NCBI GenBank assembly: GCA_949291975.1
Contig: CASEYA010000103.1
Coordinates: 1-6,411, forward strand
Reading direction: 5' to 3'
From: an uncultured Christensenella sp.
GTDB lineage: Bacteria > Bacillota > Clostridia > Christensenellales > UBA1242
DNA: 6,411 nucleotides
Made by a program: the position numbers and the translations under genes. Position 1 is the first letter of the stretch. Every line of letters begins with the position of its first letter. Shown here piece by piece: positions 1 to 5,232 of this stretch. The notes under the pieces were generated by a model. It worked only from the letters and a program-made list of their open reading frames with translations. It was not told the origin of the DNA and ran no database searches.

Positions 1-891
1 ACCACCATAAATTTGCCACGCATTGCAATTAAAAGCAAGGGTGACCAAACCAAGTTTTTTGCAGACCTCGAGTCAAAACTTGACCTTGTTGTTCGTCAAC
101 TTTTGGACCGTTTTGCAATTCAGGCAAAGAAAAAGGTAAAAAACTATCCTTTCCTAATGGGGCAACATGTTTGGCTTGATTCCGACAATCTTGGGCAAGA
201 AGACTGCGTTGGTGAAGTGTTAAAACATGGAACATTCTCTGTTGGCTTTATTGGTCTTGCCGAAACTTTGATTGCTCTCATTGGCAAACATCATGGCGAA
301 AGCAAAGAGGCACAAGAACTTGGGCTAAAAATTATTAGCTTTATGCGTGACTACCTCGATAAAAAGGCGCAGGAAATGAAACTCAACTTTACCCTTCTTG
401 CAACACCAGCCGAGGGACTTAGCGGAAGATTTACTCGTTTTGATAAAAAGCTTTTTGGAGAGATAAAGGGCATAACTGATAAAGATTACTATACAAACAG
501 TTTTCATGTTCCTGTTTACTATAAAATCAGCGCTTTTGATAAGATAAAAATTGAAGCACCATATCATGCACTTACAAATGCAGGACATATCACATATGTT
601 GAACTTGACGGTGATACCAGCAATAATCTTGATGCTTTTGAAAAGATTATCAGGTGCATGAAGGAAAGTGGCATTGGCTATGGTTCAGTTAACCACCCGG
701 TTGACCGTGACCCAGTTTGTGGTTATAGAGGTATAATTGGTAAAACTTGCCCAAAGTGTGGAAGAGATGAATCAAACGGCATAAAGTTTGAGCGTATTAG
801 AAGAATAACAGGCTATCTTGTTGGAACACTGGACCGCTTTAACGATGCAAAAAAGGCAGAGGAAAGAGATAGGGTAAAACATAACATTTAG
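1..891 (+). CDS. nrdD: Anaerobic (class III) ribonucleoside-triphosphate reductase, C-terminal part
   Basis: NrdD reduces ribonucleoside triphosphates to dNTPs without oxygen, using a glycyl radical. The reading frame is open from base 1 (T-T-I-N-L-P-R-I-A...), so the true start lies upstream; about 296 C-terminal residues of a usually ~600-800-residue protein are present. The glycyl-radical motif RRITGYLVGTLDRF is clear, with the radical Gly codon at 811-813, followed by the typical A-K-x-A-E-x-x-D-R-V-K-H ending. Just before it is the C-terminal zinc-site region, reading DPVCGYRG...TCPKCG, with Cys codons at 718-720, 748-750 and 757-759. Only three of the four usual Cys are seen; the first CxxC position is Asp (709-711). 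The active-site cysteines and any ATP-cone are outside the window. nrdG lies 155 bases downstream on the same strand, as expected for activase and substrate. The family call is secure; which NrdD subclass (formate- or redoxin-dependent) cannot be decided from this fragment. Confidence 0.96.
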   Translation, partial: TTINLPRIAIKSKGDQTKFFADLESKLDLVVRQLLDRFAIQAKKKVKNYPFLMGQHVWLDSDNLGQEDCVGEVLKHGTFSVGFIGLAETLIALIGKHHGESKEAQELGLKIISFMRDYLDKKAQEMKLNFTLLATPAEGLSGRFTRFDKKLFGEIKGITDKDYYTNSFHVPVYYKISAFDKIKIEAPYHALTNAGHITYVELDGDTSNNLDAFEKIIRCMKESGIGYGSVNHPVDRDPVCGYRGIIGKTCPKCGRDESNGIKFERIRRITGYLVGTLDRFNDAKKAEERDRVKHNI

Positions 892-936
892 TTTGTTATT
901 TTGATAAAATGCAAAAAATTTATATAAAAAACAATA

Positions 937-952
937 AAAAATCATGATTTTT
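937..952. repeat. 16-bp perfect palindrome between nrdD and nrdG
   Basis: AAAAATCATGATTTTT is fully self-complementary around CATG and lies 46 bases after the nrdD stop. It could be an operator half-site pair or a weak AT-rich hairpin. It does not resemble the NrdR box as I know it. The rest of the 155-base spacer is AT-rich, with no convincing promoter and no GC-rich terminator, so nrdD and nrdG may still be cotranscribed. Confidence 0.5.
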
Positions 953-1046
953 AGTGTAAAAAAATAGATTTTTAAGCATAAATTTTAGATTAGATATAGC
1001 AATATAGATTTTAAATAATCGATTCAATAAATTTCAGGATAAAGAT

Positions 1047-1550
1047 ATGAACATAAAAATAGCAGGCCTTGTAAACGATTCCATAACTGATGGTGTGGGA
1101 ATTCGCTTTGTGGTGTTCGTGCAGGGGTGCCCTCACAGATGTGATGGATGTCATAATCAGCATACTCAAGATTTTGCGGGTGGCTCATATATGGAGGACG
1201 GCGAAATTTTGGAAAAAATAAAAAACAATCCACTTCTTGACGGTGTAACTCTAAGCGGTGGAGAGCCTTTTGCGCAGGCTGAAAAATTGTTGTGGTTGGC
1301 AAAAGAGATTAAAAAATTAAATCTGCATCTAGTGATATATACAGGCTATGTTTTTGAGAACCTAAAAGAAATTCAAGGGGCTTATGAACTTTTAAAATAC
1401 GCCGATGTGCTTGTTGATGGTCCTTTTGTTAAGAATTTGCGAGATTACACTTTAAAATTCAAAGGTTCATCAAATCAGCGAATTATTGATGTGCAAAAAA
1501 CATTGCAAAGTGGAAAAGTCGAACTTGTAACAGATGAAAAATGGAACTGA
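1047..1550 (+). CDS. nrdG: Anaerobic ribonucleotide reductase activating protein (radical SAM)
   Basis: NrdG uses S-adenosylmethionine and a [4Fe-4S] cluster to generate the glycyl radical on NrdD in the cytoplasm. The 167-residue length is normal for the family. The N-terminus holds the D-G-V-G-I-R-F-V-V-F-V-Q-G-C motif and the radical-SAM CxxxCxxC cluster ligands C28, C32 and C35 (GCPHRCDGCHN). The SAM-contacting GGEP motif is at residues 71-74 (TLSGGEPF). The start is supported by AGGA at 1036-1039, seven bases before ATG. The gene lies after nrdD on the same strand, and its stop is 10 bases before the preferred start of the FNT channel gene, suggesting one operon for at least nrdG and the channel. 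Nothing appears broken or truncated. Confidence 0.97.
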   Translation: MNIKIAGLVNDSITDGVGIRFVVFVQGCPHRCDGCHNQHTQDFAGGSYMEDGEILEKIKNNPLLDGVTLSGGEPFAQAEKLLWLAKEIKKLNLHLVIYTGYVFENLKEIQGAYELLKYADVLVDGPFVKNLRDYTLKFKGSSNQRIIDVQKTLQSGKVELVTDEKWN

Positions 1551-1560
1551 CGAGGTGCTA

Positions 1561-2295
1561 ATGGTAAAAACAAAAAATTCTTTATTTTTTGATATGATAA
1601 AAGATTTAATTCTTGGCGTGCTGGGCGGAATGTGCATTGCAATTGGCGGAACTGCATTTATTGCCTCTGGCGGAGGTATTGTTGGTGCACTTATGTTTGT
1701 TGTTGGGCTTTTCATAATTTTAACTTTTAATTTTAATCTTTTTACAGGAAAAATTTGCTATGTTCTTGATAAAGATAAAAAGTTTTGGCTGACCATTCTG
1801 TTTACCTATCTTGGCAATATTATCGGTGCTGTTTTGGTGGGATATTTGCTTCATGTAACACGCCTTTTTAGCACTGAAACAATTATATCTTTTGCAGAAA
1901 ATGTGGCACAGACAAAACTTCAAGACAGCCCACTTAGTGTTTTTATTCTTGCAATTTTCTGTAATATTTTAATATATGTTGCAGTGGACGGTTTTAATAA
2001 TTGCAAAAATCAAATTGGCAAATATCTAAGTTTGTTTTTTGGTGTGTCGGTGTTTGTTCTTTGTGGTTTTGAGCACTGCATTGCTGATATGTTCTATTTC
2101 TCATTTGCGGGAGTTTGGAGTTGGAAGGCGGTGTCCTATATTTTGATTATCACAGCAGGGAACATGGTTGGTGGACTTTTGATTCCAGTCATAAGAAAAC
2201 TTCTTACCAAAAAAGATACAACAATTCCAGTTGCAGAGATAAGCGGTCAAGATAAAAACAGTCAGGATGAAAACGGTCATGATGAAAACAAATAA
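1561..2295 (+). CDS. Formate/nitrite transporter (FNT) family membrane channel
   Basis: FNT proteins are pentameric inner-membrane channels for small monovalent anions (formate, nitrite, hydrosulfide). The 244-residue product is largely hydrophobic and fits the six-helix FNT fold. Seen motifs: N-L-F-T at residues 59-62, matching the omega-loop LFT of FocA; G-N-I-I-G at 85-89; C-N-I-L at 134-137 in the second half; the hallmark GFEHCIADM with the central pore His at 172; and A-G-N-M-V-G-G near 199-205. It is slightly short (usually ~260-290), with a trimmed N-terminus and a short loop before the last helix. I prefer ATG 1561, preceded by GAGGTG at 1552-1557, over the in-frame ATG 1534, which would overlap nrdG by 17 bases. 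The hydrophilic C-terminal tail ends in three pentapeptide repeats. Placement after nrdDG suggests formate traffic, but the substrate is inferred; nitrite or hydrosulfide are alternatives. Confidence 0.88.
   Translation: MVKTKNSLFFDMIKDLILGVLGGMCIAIGGTAFIASGGGIVGALMFVVGLFIILTFNFNLFTGKICYVLDKDKKFWLTILFTYLGNIIGAVLVGYLLHVTRLFSTETIISFAENVAQTKLQDSPLSVFILAIFCNILIYVAVDGFNNCKNQIGKYLSLFFGVSVFVLCGFEHCIADMFYFSFAGVWSWKAVSYILIITAGNMVGGLLIPVIRKLLTKKDTTIPVAEISGQDKNSQDENGHDENK
2245..2289 (+). repeat. Three 15-bp tandem repeats at the 3' end of the FNT gene
   Basis: The units are GGTCAAGATAAAAAC, AGTCAGGATGAAAAC and GGTCATGATGAAAAC, encoding GQDKN-SQDEN-GHDEN just before the final Lys and stop. The unit length is a multiple of three, so copy-number change would keep the frame. 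It encodes an acidic, hydrophilic tail after the last membrane helix. Confidence 0.85.
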
Positions 2296-2437
2296 TTTTA
2301 GCATAAACACAGTTGCTACTTTGAAAAAATATCTTGTAATATTATAATTTAGAAAACAGGGTCTAAAAAGTTAATTAAATTTGTTTAATTTTTAAAAGAT
2401 GCAAATATTCTATAAAAGTAGCAAAAAGATGCGAAAA

Positions 2438-2471
2438 AACAAAACCACTCTTTGCCAAGAGTGGTTTTGTT
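2438..2471 (+). terminator. Strong hairpin terminator after the FNT gene
   Basis: A 15-bp perfect stem, AACAAAACCACTCTT / AAGAGTGGTTTTGTT, closes a TGCC loop. The 5' side is preceded by an A-run (2434-2439), which becomes a U-tract on the minus strand. The right side has a T-rich but interrupted tail within the stem, so it may work in both directions. It ends the nrdDG-FNT transcription unit. Confidence 0.85.
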
Positions 2472-2517
2472 GTGAGTGAGCAAAGGAAACAGATTTTTTC
2501 TGTTTCTTATTTTTTGT

Positions 2518-2546
2518 TTGACTATTAAATATTTTTGTGATATAAT
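2518..2546 (+). promoter_or_regulatory. Extended -10 sigma-A-type promoter upstream of tRNA-Leu
   Basis: TTGACT (2518-2523) and TATAAT (2541-2546) are separated by exactly 17 bases, with a TGn extension (TGA at 2538-2540). Transcription should start near 2553, about 90 bases before the mature tRNA 5' end. No terminator is seen between the tRNA and the two following genes, so read-through is possible. Confidence 0.82.
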
Positions 2547-2641
2547 AAAAATTGTCCTTTCTTTTACGAGGTGTTTGTTATATCAAAAATCATTTATGTT
2601 TATATTAAATTTTTTAGCCTATAAAAGAATATAATAACTAT

Positions 2642-2729
2642 GTCGAAGTGGCGGAATTGGTAGACGCGCTAGGTTCAGGTCCTAGTGGGTGAATAACCCG
2701 TGGGAGTTCGAGTCTCTTCTTCGACACCA
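2642..2729 (+). tRNA. tRNA-Leu(CAG)
   Basis: The acceptor stem GTCGAAG (2642-2648) pairs with CTTCGAC (2719-2725), followed by discriminator A and an encoded CCA (2727-2729). The anticodon stem CTAGG/CCTAG encloses TTCAGGT, giving anticodon CAG at 2676-2678, which reads CUG. A long variable arm (GGGT...ACCC) makes it a class II tRNA, as expected for leucine. The T-arm contains GTTCGAG. All parts look intact. No second copy of its 3' end is visible in this window, so there is no sign of an attachment-site duplication here. Confidence 0.97.
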
Positions 2730-2785
2730 TCTTGATTTAAGAGCTGAAAATATATATTTATACAAAAACATAAAAGGATATTTTT

Positions 2786-3055
2786 ATGCAGATTGATGAT
2801 GATTTAAGTGGCTATTCTGTTGCTGATGAGAAACACCAAAGAGAATGGAGAGAATGGTTTAGAAAAACCTTTGATGAGTTTGGAAATTTAAGAGACCCAC
2901 AAGCTTTTGATAGAAAACCAGACAACGAAATAACACAAACTAATGCTGATAAGGGTGCTCAAAAGGTTGGTTTTGCAGACAGTTTGGCACAGGTGTCAAT
3001 TCCAAAATCAGAGACAGTTGCAAAATCTAGAAAAATTCAAGAACACACATTTTAA
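2786..3055 (+). CDS. Small hypothetical protein (89 aa)
   Basis: I do not recognise the family. The product is soluble, with no signal peptide or membrane segment. Residues 1-35 are acidic and then rich in charged and aromatic residues (K-H-Q-R-E-W-R-E-W-F-R-K-T-F-D-E-F), a pattern that could form an amphipathic helix. The remainder is polar and probably disordered, ending in K-I-Q-E-H-T-F. The start is supported by AAAGGA at 2773-2778, seven bases before ATG. It follows tRNA-Leu by 56 bases with no terminator between, and ends 54 bases before the amidase-like gene on the same strand, so these two are likely cotranscribed. A possible -35 (TTGATT, 2732-2737) lacks a well-spaced -10. That it is a real gene is inferred from its ribosome binding site, spacing and lack of an overlapping better frame. 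Confidence 0.65.
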   Translation: MQIDDDLSGYSVADEKHQREWREWFRKTFDEFGNLRDPQAFDRKPDNEITQTNADKGAQKVGFADSLAQVSIPKSETVAKSRKIQEHTF

Positions 3056-3072
3056 TTTAACAAAAATCAATA

Positions 3073-3118
3073 ATAAGCCATAAACTACTTTTAATTTGGA
3101 GGGTAGTTTATGGCTTAT
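3073..3118 (+). promoter_or_regulatory. Start-codon hairpin of the amidase-like gene
   Basis: ATAAGCCATAAACTAC (3073-3088) is the exact reverse complement of GTAGTTTATGGCTTAT (3103-3118). In RNA this forms a 16-bp stem with a 14-base loop. The Shine-Dalgarno GGAGGG (3098-3103) sits almost wholly in the loop, while the ATG start (3110-3112) is base-paired in the 3' arm. There is no T-tract, so it is not a typical terminator. The likely role is translational control of the downstream gene; a DNA-level operator is the alternative. Confidence 0.72.
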
Positions 3119-4219
3119 AATAATGCAAGTCAATTTGTTATTGCAGGAAATGATGAACATGGTGTTATGCCACCAACGGCGGGCAAAAGAACGCCAATTA
3201 TGCCTTATATTGATAGACCTATTTATGAAAATGAATTTAACTATGCAGCAAAAAATGCTTTTTTGGCTGATTGTCTGAGAGTTGGCTTTTATATTGTGGA
3301 TGTAAAACCAAACAGGCAGGATATTTCAATTTCAACTCGTGTAACCACGGTAAACAACTCAAACGCAACTCTTGTTGTAACTTTTGCCTATAACGCTGAT
3401 GGCAATGGTTCAACCTTTACAAGTGCAAATGGAACAGAGGCTTTTTATTCAACACAAAATCCATATCGTCAACAATCTTTAAATTTGGCAACAGACATTT
3501 ATAACAAAGTCATTGAAGCCACTGGTTCAAGAGGCAGAGGAGTAAAAACCTTGGATGTTGGAATGCTGAGTTCGGTCAAAATTCCAGCAGCACTTCTGGA
3601 AGCTGGATTTATGACCAACTTTGAAGAAGCAAAACAAATGCTTAACCCAGACTATGTTCAGGCGGTTGGGCGTGCAAGTTGTGCGGGTGTTTGTGAGTTC
3701 CTAAATGTTCAGTATATTCCAATAACTGACGATACTTTTTCAACCATAAGATATGGTTCAACGGGTAGGCTGGTGAGATATTTACAGTTCTTACTAAAAA
3801 TAAAAGGCTACAGCGTTGGGAGTGTGGATGGAATTTTTGGTAGAAACACTCAAAACGCAGTGATTGCTTTTCAACAGGCAAACAATTTATCTCCAGACGG
3901 TATTGTTGGACCTCAAACATGGAACAGGCTTAATAATTTAACCCCACAAGACCAAACACTTCGCCGTGGAAGCATTGGAACAGCGGTTGAATATTTGCAA
4001 CAAAAGTTATATTCAAAACTTTATAACACAGGTGCCATTGATGGCATTTTTGGAACAAACACAGAAAATGCTGTAAAAGAATTTCAACAAGAAAATGGTC
4101 TTGTGGCAGACGGTATTGTTGGACCGCTGACATGGAGAGCAATTCAAAGCAACACATCACGACCAAATATAATGGCAAACAGCACAAACAGAATTTTTGA
4201 TTTTTCGAACCTAAGATAG
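3110..4219 (+). CDS. Amidase_3-like (N-acetylmuramoyl-L-alanine amidase fold) protein with two peptidoglycan-binding repeats
   Basis: Residues ~8-200 align by eye with zinc amidases (Amidase_3) that cleave the bond between muramic acid and the stem peptide: E-H-G-V-M-P-P-T-A-G-K-R-T-P near residues 16-29, YENEFN at 39-44, and the ALLEAGFMTN motif with the catalytic Glu at 164. Likely zinc ligands His17 and Glu40 are kept. The usual S-I-H-A-N-A motif reads T-F-A-Y-N-A at 91-96, so the second His ligand appears to be Ala93. The domain may be inactive or use altered chemistry. Two PG_binding_1 repeats follow, at ~213-275 and ~284-346, each with D-G-I-F-G...T...A-V...F-Q-Q and D-G-I-V-G-P-x-T-W. 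No signal peptide or membrane helix is seen, as in some phage endolysins and spore lysins. The start has GGAGGG six bases upstream. It probably shares a transcript with the 89-residue gene. Fold confident; activity and location uncertain. Confidence 0.88.
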   Translation: MAYNNASQFVIAGNDEHGVMPPTAGKRTPIMPYIDRPIYENEFNYAAKNAFLADCLRVGFYIVDVKPNRQDISISTRVTTVNNSNATLVVTFAYNADGNGSTFTSANGTEAFYSTQNPYRQQSLNLATDIYNKVIEATGSRGRGVKTLDVGMLSSVKIPAALLEAGFMTNFEEAKQMLNPDYVQAVGRASCAGVCEFLNVQYIPITDDTFSTIRYGSTGRLVRYLQFLLKIKGYSVGSVDGIFGRNTQNAVIAFQQANNLSPDGIVGPQTWNRLNNLTPQDQTLRRGSIGTAVEYLQQKLYSKLYNTGAIDGIFGTNTENAVKEFQQENGLVADGIVGPLTWRAIQSNTSRPNIMANSTNRIFDFSNLR

Positions 4220-4249
4220 ATTTGCAAAAAAATACCATTAAAAACCAAG

Positions 4250-4286
4250 AAAAAGCGTGATTTTTGTTGTTAAAATCACACTTTTT
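4250..4286 (+). terminator. Hairpin terminator after the amidase-like gene
   Basis: AAAAAGCGTGATTTT pairs with AAAATCACACTTTTT, with a single C/A mismatch and a 7-base loop (TGTTGTT). The 3' arm ends in a T-run, as expected for an intrinsic terminator on the plus strand. It lies 31 bases after the stop codon. Confidence 0.78.
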
Positions 4287-4364
4287 ATAAATTAGTATAA
4301 AATTTTTAATACTTTTATTTTAAAATTTAATTTTCGTTGGACAATAATTATTTATATAAAAATA

Positions 4365-4394
4365 AAAAACAGGCAAGGTTTTTTGCTTGTTTTT
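4365..4394. terminator. Bidirectional terminator between convergent genes
   Basis: AAAAACAGGCAA pairs with TTGCTTGTTTTT (12 bp with one G-U pair on the plus-strand RNA) around a GGTTTT loop. Both flanks give U-tracts, so it can act for the plus-strand gene and for the minus-strand gene ending at 4508. Confidence 0.75.
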
Positions 4395-4507
4395 CTGTTT
4401 GTGAAATTGAAAATGTTGCACATCAATTAGTTATTTTATATTAAAAAACATGATAAAATTATTTTGCTACTTTAATTCATTGTTTTTAAACACCATAATG
4501 TTTGAAT

Positions 4508-4963
4508 CTATTTTTTTGTTCGTTCAAGATAGGCTACCAACTCGTTAACGCACTTTTCTTCAATCTCTTTAAGTTCTCTTGCCACAGCCAAAATATCTTC
4601 ACTTGCTTTTTTGCAATCTGCCAAACTTTTAATTATGTTTATAACACCCATAAAATGTCCATAAATCATCATCTCGGCAAGATGTTGTGTGTCGTCATCC
4701 CAAAAAGAAGACATCTTAACACCAATCCACATCTTGCCCTTTTTAAAGCAACTGTTTGGCTTGATGTCAATTTTGTGTTTTTCCGCAAGATTGTGCGCTT
4801 TGGTAACAACAGTTTTAAGTCTTGATTTTTGCACATTTATTGTTGCCTGAAAATTCTCACTTTCCACTTCTGGTAGCAAATAATCAATGGCGCAAATTCC
4901 AATTTCAGCATTGTGCAGAACACTTTGCAAAAGGTCAATGTTTGGTCTTTTTTCTGTTTTCAT
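4508..4963 (-). CDS. Conserved-looking helical protein of unknown function (possible ferritin-like helix bundle)
   Basis: The 151-residue product has no signal peptide or membrane helix. It reads as four or so long helices: about 8-34 (L-L-Q-S-V-L-H-N-A-E-I-G...), 36-63, 90-118 (T-Q-H-L-A-E-M-M-I-Y-G-H-F-M-G-V) and 120-148 (K-A-S-E-D-I-L-A-V-A-R-E-L-K-E-I-E-E). The H-L-A-E-M-M-I-x-G segment resembles small clostridial helix-bundle proteins of unknown role that I recall only from general pattern memory. His and Glu residues are present, but I cannot show a full di-iron site. I chose ATG at 4963-4961, since GGGAG lies at 4975-4971, seven bases upstream; a longer frame to 5035 adds 24 hydrophobic residues without a comparable ribosome site. 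The gene is monocistronic, convergent with the amidase-like gene and divergent from rplU. Its promoter is not clear; weak candidates exist within 4981-5050. Confidence 0.8.
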   Translation of the reverse strand: MKTEKRPNIDLLQSVLHNAEIGICAIDYLLPEVESENFQATINVQKSRLKTVVTKAHNLAEKHKIDIKPNSCFKKGKMWIGVKMSSFWDDDTQHLAEMMIYGHFMGVINIIKSLADCKKASEDILAVARELKEIEEKCVNELVAYLERTKK

Positions 4964-5112
4964 ATTTCTTCTCCCAAAAACTATATTGTGCAAAATGTTA
5001 TAAACTATGCAAAGAAATTTTATTATTTTACTCAAAATAAACCAAACAGCAAAGCATTGTCTGTTTTTGTATGACTGAAAATCATTTGATAATTATTATT
5101 TCTGTTTTTCTC

Positions 5113-5141
5113 TTGATTTTTGTTAAAATTTGTGATAAAAT
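5113..5141 (+). promoter_or_regulatory. Extended -10 promoter of the rplU-prp-rpmA operon
   Basis: TTGATT (5113-5118) and TAAAAT (5136-5141) are 17 bases apart, with TGA directly before the -10. The predicted transcription start near 5148 falls immediately before the structured leader at 5151, which makes the assignment stronger. Confidence 0.78.
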
Positions 5142-5150
5142 ATTTTTCGT

Positions 5151-5217
5151 TATCCGCATAAATTTGGCTTTTAAATTTTGTCTAAATGCAAATGCCAGAA
5201 TTTAGCGAGATTGGATA
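5151..5217 (+). promoter_or_regulatory. Structured mRNA leader of rplU (L21-leader-like)
   Basis: Nested pairing is visible: TATCC (5151-5155) with GGATA (5213-5217); GC (5156-5157) with GC (5205-5206); TAAATT (5159-5164) with AATTTA (5199-5204); TGGC (5165-5168) with GCCA (5194-5197). A5158 and G5198 are bulged, and GAGATT (5207-5212) forms an internal bulge. The basal stem ends directly against the Shine-Dalgarno AGGAGGT (5219-5225). Autogenous L21 leaders upstream of rplU are known in Firmicutes; that this is one is inferred from position and structure. Confidence 0.68.
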
Positions 5218-5232
5218 GAGGAGGTATTTAGT

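Larger units (their letters stand above)
2296..2641. other. 346-base gene-free region between the FNT gene and tRNA-Leu
   Basis: No convincing gene is seen on either strand. The first ~140 bases are very AT-rich, with an inverted copy pair of a 10-mer (TTGCTACTTT at 2313-2322, AAAGTAGCAA at 2415-2424) and a small AATTAAA/TTTAATT hairpin at 2373-2390. The second half contains a strong terminator (2438-2471) and a strong promoter (2518-2546). A purine-rich GAGGTG at 2568-2573 looks like a Shine-Dalgarno, but only very short frames follow it. Confidence 0.7.

Noticed and set aside
892..912. TTGTTATTTTGATAAAA as a possible Rex-type redox operator after nrdD
   Set aside because: The two halves are only loosely symmetric and the expected TTAACAA half is missing.
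1534..1560. Upstream ATG for the FNT channel overlapping nrdG
   Set aside because: GAGGTG lies between this ATG and the next in-frame one at 1561, which also avoids a 17-base overlap and gives a normal N-terminus.
2568..2634. GAGGTG Shine-Dalgarno-like element followed by possible short leader-peptide frames upstream of tRNA-Leu
   Set aside because: The only initiation codons are GTG or TTG with poor spacing, and the frames are about 17-20 residues of biased AT-rich sequence; no regulatory logic with a tRNA gene is evident.
2630..2635. TATAAT immediately upstream of tRNA-Leu as its promoter
   Set aside because: No -35 is found at suitable spacing, and a far better promoter lies at 2518-2546.
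3096..3278. 60-codon frame overlapping the start of the amidase-like gene
   Set aside because: It overlaps a clear gene in another frame, and its ATG sits on the Shine-Dalgarno of that gene.
2642..4219. Toxin-antitoxin or CRISPR-like system after the tRNA
   Set aside because: No repeat-spacer pattern exists, and neither protein shows nuclease, DNA-binding or toxin motifs that I can recognise.
4961..5035. Longer N-terminus (24 extra residues) for the minus-strand helical protein
   Set aside because: The extension is translated from AT-rich upstream DNA and lacks a good ribosome site, while GGGAG sits at proper distance from the internal ATG.
5044..5068. Small hairpin AAACAGCAA/TTG(T)CTGTTT followed by a T-run in the rplU upstream region
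   Set aside because: No plus-strand transcript enters it that would need ending, the stem is short with a bulge, and it lies upstream of the rplU promoter.
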